Shown here piece by piece: positions 60,501-64,000 of a stretch of DNA of 64,000 nucleotides. Position numbers and translations under genes: made by a program. The number at the start of each line of letters is the position of its first letter. Position 1 is the first letter of the stretch. The notes beneath the pieces were generated by a model. The model saw only the letters and a program-made list of their open reading frames with translations. It made no database searches and was not told the DNA's origin. Source of the stretch: Ipomoea triloba (lineage: Eukaryota; Streptophyta; Magnoliopsida; Solanales; Convolvulaceae); contig NC_044918.1 of assembly GCF_003576645.1 (NCBI RefSeq), forward strand, positions 31,219,675 through 31,283,674, written 5' to 3'.

Positions 60501-61689
60501 CTCAATATATGGAGAACTAATGACTAATTTGGGTGGGTTAGTGTATGGTCATGATTTTTTTAGATTTGTTGGATTATTTATTTAGATATATTTATGGAGA
60601 GGTGAATTAGTAATTTTGTATGCATTTATAATCCCGATATTATTATTTGTGAATGTTAGACATGATTTCAAGAGGTATATTTTTGGTAGGATTGTATGTG
60701 TATTTCCAATTCTATACGTGTGCACTTCATATTCTATTAGTCTGCACTCTAGTTTAAATTTACGTGCATCTGTAAATGTATGCATCTGGGGGCTAAGCTA
60801 TGTGGTATGTGCGCACTACATTTGTAGTGTTATGTGTATTCTAGGTTTGTGTGTGCGATTCTATTCCAGTATGCACATTTAATCCAAGTATGTTGGTTGT
60901 AGTGTGCGCTGAATCGGGCATTGTGTGTATTGTTAATTTGTTAGTGTGCATGTCAAGTCATTGTCTATTATTCATGTCTTTTGGGTTCATATGTGCACAC
61001 ATGTGTATGCTATTGTGTGTGCACTTACATATTGTGCAAGGTTTGAATGATGTGCACTCGTGTTGGTTTTGTTTGTGCTCAAATTTTGAATTCATTCATT
61101 AGTGCATACATCCATTAGACATGACCCACATTCGTGTTTGTTATGTAGATAAAATACACTTGATTGTGTGCTTACATGGAAAGAAATAAATTATGAGGAA
61201 AAATAGTTATTTTGTTGTTGACTTACATATTTTGATGGAAGTTTAAAATTTTACTTGGACAAATTTGCCCCTTAATTGATATTATGGGGGATTTAGATTG
61301 TTGATTAGGTGCATGAATTTAAGGTGTTGACTTTTAATCATAGACATTGATCTTTTGATTACTACGACTTAGATATGTTATCATGCTCTCATATGAGGAA
61401 AGGGTTATCATAGGAGCATCACCCAATATATATGACGGATTAGTGAAGCGGATTGGATAGTGGATTTTGAAGTTACATCCACATTTAATCCACTAGTGAT
61501 GGATTTTCATTAGAAATGTTGACATTGAATTACAATTAAAAATGATTCAATATTCAAAAGACCAAATTTAATAACTTTTGAAATCACGGATTAAAATTAG
61601 TAATAAACGATAGTCACAAATTAAATCCGGAATTAACTTTAAAATATAGAATTGGAAATTTAAAAAGATAAAATAGGGACTCAATCATA
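60501..61689. other. Intergenic, AT- and TG-rich
   Basis: No domain-bearing ORF is seen. 60600-61100 is rich in TGTGTG/TGCAC motifs, which makes long but meaningless open frames. Confidence 0.45.
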
Positions 61690-61722
61690 TGGGCTTATGG
61701 GCTGAAAGTTTAGATCGGCCCA
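61690..61722 (+). promoter_or_regulatory. Site II-type promoter motifs
   Basis: TGGGCT at 61690-61695 and 61698-61703 and GGCCCA at 61717-61722 lie 150-180 bp before the start codon. Site II (TGGGCC/T) elements bound by TCP factors are known in promoters of plant genes for mitochondrial respiratory proteins, which fits the gene downstream. Confidence 0.6.
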
Positions 61723-61870
61723 CTTTGTGCAAAGGGTGATTTCGTGAAACTCAACTCAGCCTATCACTTGGAAACTGTTTCCATTTCTCAATTTCAACGC
61801 TGAGGCCTGAGGGAGAGTGTGAGTGAGCGAGCGAGTTAGGAGCCGATTCCGATTTACAGATTGAGCGAAA

Positions 61871-62189
61871 ATGTTTCTCCGGAGAATTGCGCGGCCGCTG
61901 ATGATGGCGGCGAAAGTGAAGGAGACGACGGGGATCGTCGGGCTAGATGTGGTCCCAAATGCTAGGGAAGTGCTGATAAATCTCTACAGGAAAACCCTAG
62001 ACGAGATCAAGGTGGTCCCGGAGGACGAGGGCTACCGGAAGGCTGTGGAGGGCTTCACGCGCCACCGGCTCAATGTCTGCGTCGAGGAACAGGATTGGGA
62101 AATGATCGAGAAGAAGCTTGGTTGTGGTCAGGTCGAAGAGCTCATTGAGGAGGCCAGGGATGAACTCAAGCTCATTGGATACATGAATG
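61871..62189 (+). CDS. NDUFA5: NADH dehydrogenase 1 alpha subcomplex subunit 5, exon 1
   Basis: The ATG at 61871 opens 106 codons up to a splice donor G|GTTCGT at 62189/62190. The protein starts MFLRRIARPLMMAAKVKETT and continues with TGIVGLDVVPNAREVLINLY, IKVVPEDEGYRKAVEGFTRH and EDQ-like VCVEEQDWEMIEKKL, ending DELKLIGYMN. These match the plant NDUFA5/B13 subunit, a small accessory protein of the matrix arm of mitochondrial complex I. The rest of the gene (about 60 codons beginning with a conserved EW-P-type segment) is not in the window, so the intron is at least 1.8 kb. The open frame after the donor is intron read-through. Confidence 0.88.
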
Positions 62190-64000
62190 GTTCGTACATC
62201 AAAAGCTTACATTTTTCCATTTAATGATTTATTTTCCCGGAAATTTCGTCTTCGAAAATTTCTCATATTACTATTTCTATGTTTTGAGAATTTGAAAGTT
62301 TTTCTATTACTGAGCTTGGAATTAAGAAGACAATTTCAAAAAATAAATAATTTGAGGCTAATGTATATGTGAATAAAATAATTCAACATTCAAATCATTT
62401 TGAAGTGGTTTTGCCCTTTTATTGTAGTAGCTATGAGAAATCTTGTTTAGGAACTTTGGAATGAGGCATTTCCAATTCAAGAAGTATCCAATCTTGCAGC
62501 TTTTTAATGCTTGAAATTTGAAAGAAATGAATGATGGGGTTTTATATTTTATATTTTTAAATATTGAAATTTCATTTTTTTTTTGTAATAAAAATTCTTA
62601 CTTTCTTGAGAAAGTTGGGCTTCCTTTTGTGGAATCTATATTGATTAATTCCCGTGAACTGGAATGGGAGAATTAAAACTTATGTTGTATCTGAACTTTA
62701 TTTAAACTTAATATGGGAAATCATGTGGAATGATATTTTTTTTGGGTAAAATTTTGGAAAAGGGTAGATGATGTATATGGATTAGCAGTATTCAAGGGTT
62801 GGAAATAACATGGTGTTAATCTTATAGGGTCAGTGGTTCTTTTTGTCTTAAGCCAAATAGATTAATTTTGATAAGAAATTACACTAACAGTTGTTTTTCC
62901 ATGTTTCCTTGTAAATTTGATTTCATATCTTTCCTTGGCTCAATTTTGCCAAAATGTGAATATCATCTGCAACTTTTTTCCTTCTGAAATTTATGTAATG
63001 GCTGGGATTTAAAAAAAAATTCTTTTAATGCAAGCTAACTAAGAGTATGCCATTATGTTGAGATAGTTCTACTTGTTGGTAACAACTAAAGTAATAAATG
63101 ACTTCTAGCCTCAGTACTACCCCTCTCTCCCCTGAAGCGTACATCCCTGTGCATCTGTGCATTTACATATTAAAGAGGATCCAGAGATGTGATTGCATCA
63201 GTCTAATTGGCTCTCTATTTCTTTCACTTTCAAGTTTCAACTTGAAATTTTAAGCCTCTTATGTCTAATGGTATTATATTGATGGTTATCAACCCCACTG
63301 AACTAGACTTCCAAGACCCAGGTCCAGCCTTGTAGTTTACTACAATCCTATTGACCTAACAGATCCTTTTCAACCAACCGTGGTCCTACTGAGTACTGAC
63401 AAAATAATTTTGTAGACCTTGAAGAAGAGTTAGATTACAGACCTCTAACAAATAGCATTGTACCTCAGTCAACAAACAGACCTACTTTGTATAAGTGCAG
63501 TTTGCAACTAGCATATTAGATTAGGATGTTAGTGTCTCTCCATTGTGCTAAAATTTAGTTCTATTTCAGTATATATTTAATCAACATATCAGTTTTAATC
63601 ACTAAAATTCCAATATTTGTAGATCTCCTTTATGAAAATTACTACGGAGTATTTTTTACATTTGTATTCAACCCCTTGCCCTGATGACTGAACCCTATAC
63701 ACATCTGCCCAGCCTGCCTTCCGAATTGATCCCCATTCTGGGTTGACTAATTATGGTCATGCGTATTAGTAAGCCCACAAGTAGATCATTTTCATTTACA
63801 CCTGGGGAGTGGCCACTGGCCATGACTTGCATCATTTGCTCTCACCAACTTGGAAGGTGGAGTGACAATTGCTTTATTTCAAGGAAATGTTGCTGCCTGT
63901 CTCAATGATTAGAATCTCATTCAGTGATGCTTAACTGGAATTTTTTGAAGTATTACTAGCTCAAATAGGTGAATTTCTTTGATTCTAATAAATAGATGAT
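62190..64000 (+). other. Intron 1 of NDUFA5, incomplete
   Basis: No second exon is recognisable up to the window end. The sequence is ordinary AT-rich intron. Confidence 0.6.

Noticed and set aside
60616..61102. Cys-rich ORFs of 83-88 codons
   Set aside because: They follow from TGTG/TGCAC-rich sequence and have no family resemblance.

Overview
The window is nuclear DNA of a flowering plant, most likely a eudicot. The evidence is GT-AG introns in AT-rich sequence, three conserved plant genes, plant tRNA-Gln, and plant-type Copia (Sirevirus-like), L1, MULE, Helitron and PIF/Harbinger elements. I cannot name the species. It is a draft assembly: seven single-N positions are present (1975, 4072, 15578, 39806, 41365, 43755, 46418, 47925 counts eight in all, one inside a poly-T run), and several join redundant copies of the same sequence.

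Layout. 1-10189: minus-strand Sirevirus-like Copia retrotransposon (5' LTR, PBS, gag, protease, integrase, RT, RNase H, a third ORF, a polypurine tract cluster, part of the 3' LTR), with its 3' part present twice around single-N joins. It is inserted in ORF2 of an L1-type LINE whose ORF1 remains lie at 10454-12061. 15223-17833: a five-exon PPR gene matching Arabidopsis EMB1417. 17834-21162: degraded repeats. 21163-28821 and 34456-49567: two related arrays of a roughly 2.35-kb tandem repeat (seven monomers, several carrying the same 396-bp MULE-type MITE), separated by a MULE remnant, a probable Helitron and a decayed Copia fragment. The second array is interrupted by a solo-LTR-like insertion (38514-40461). 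49568-53664: Helitron ends, a MULE with long TIRs and captured sequence, and a second solo-LTR-like insertion (51088-53332). 54228-62189: the second gene-rich part, with tRNA-Gln(UUG), a nine-exon Tic22-like gene 105 bp downstream of it, a PIF/Harbinger remnant, and exon 1 of the mitochondrial complex I subunit NDUFA5.

The genes are unrelated housekeeping/organelle genes: EMB1417 (predicted plastid RNA-binding), Tic22-like (plastid import family) and NDUFA5 (mitochondrial complex I). They do not form a cluster with a shared pathway.

The two observations I consider most worth checking are: (a) structured hairpins with compensatory base changes inside two LTR insertions that share TGTTGGTCCC/TTCCTAACA termini: six tandem 25-nt hairpins at 52511-52686, two or three at 38883-39056, and a G-rich stem-loop at the LTR start in both; and (b) twelve exact tandem duplications of precisely 42 bp at six places in unrelated sequence, including conserved coding motifs, which look like an assembly k-mer signature rather than biology. 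Redundant copies at N joins inflate the window by about 6.2 kb.
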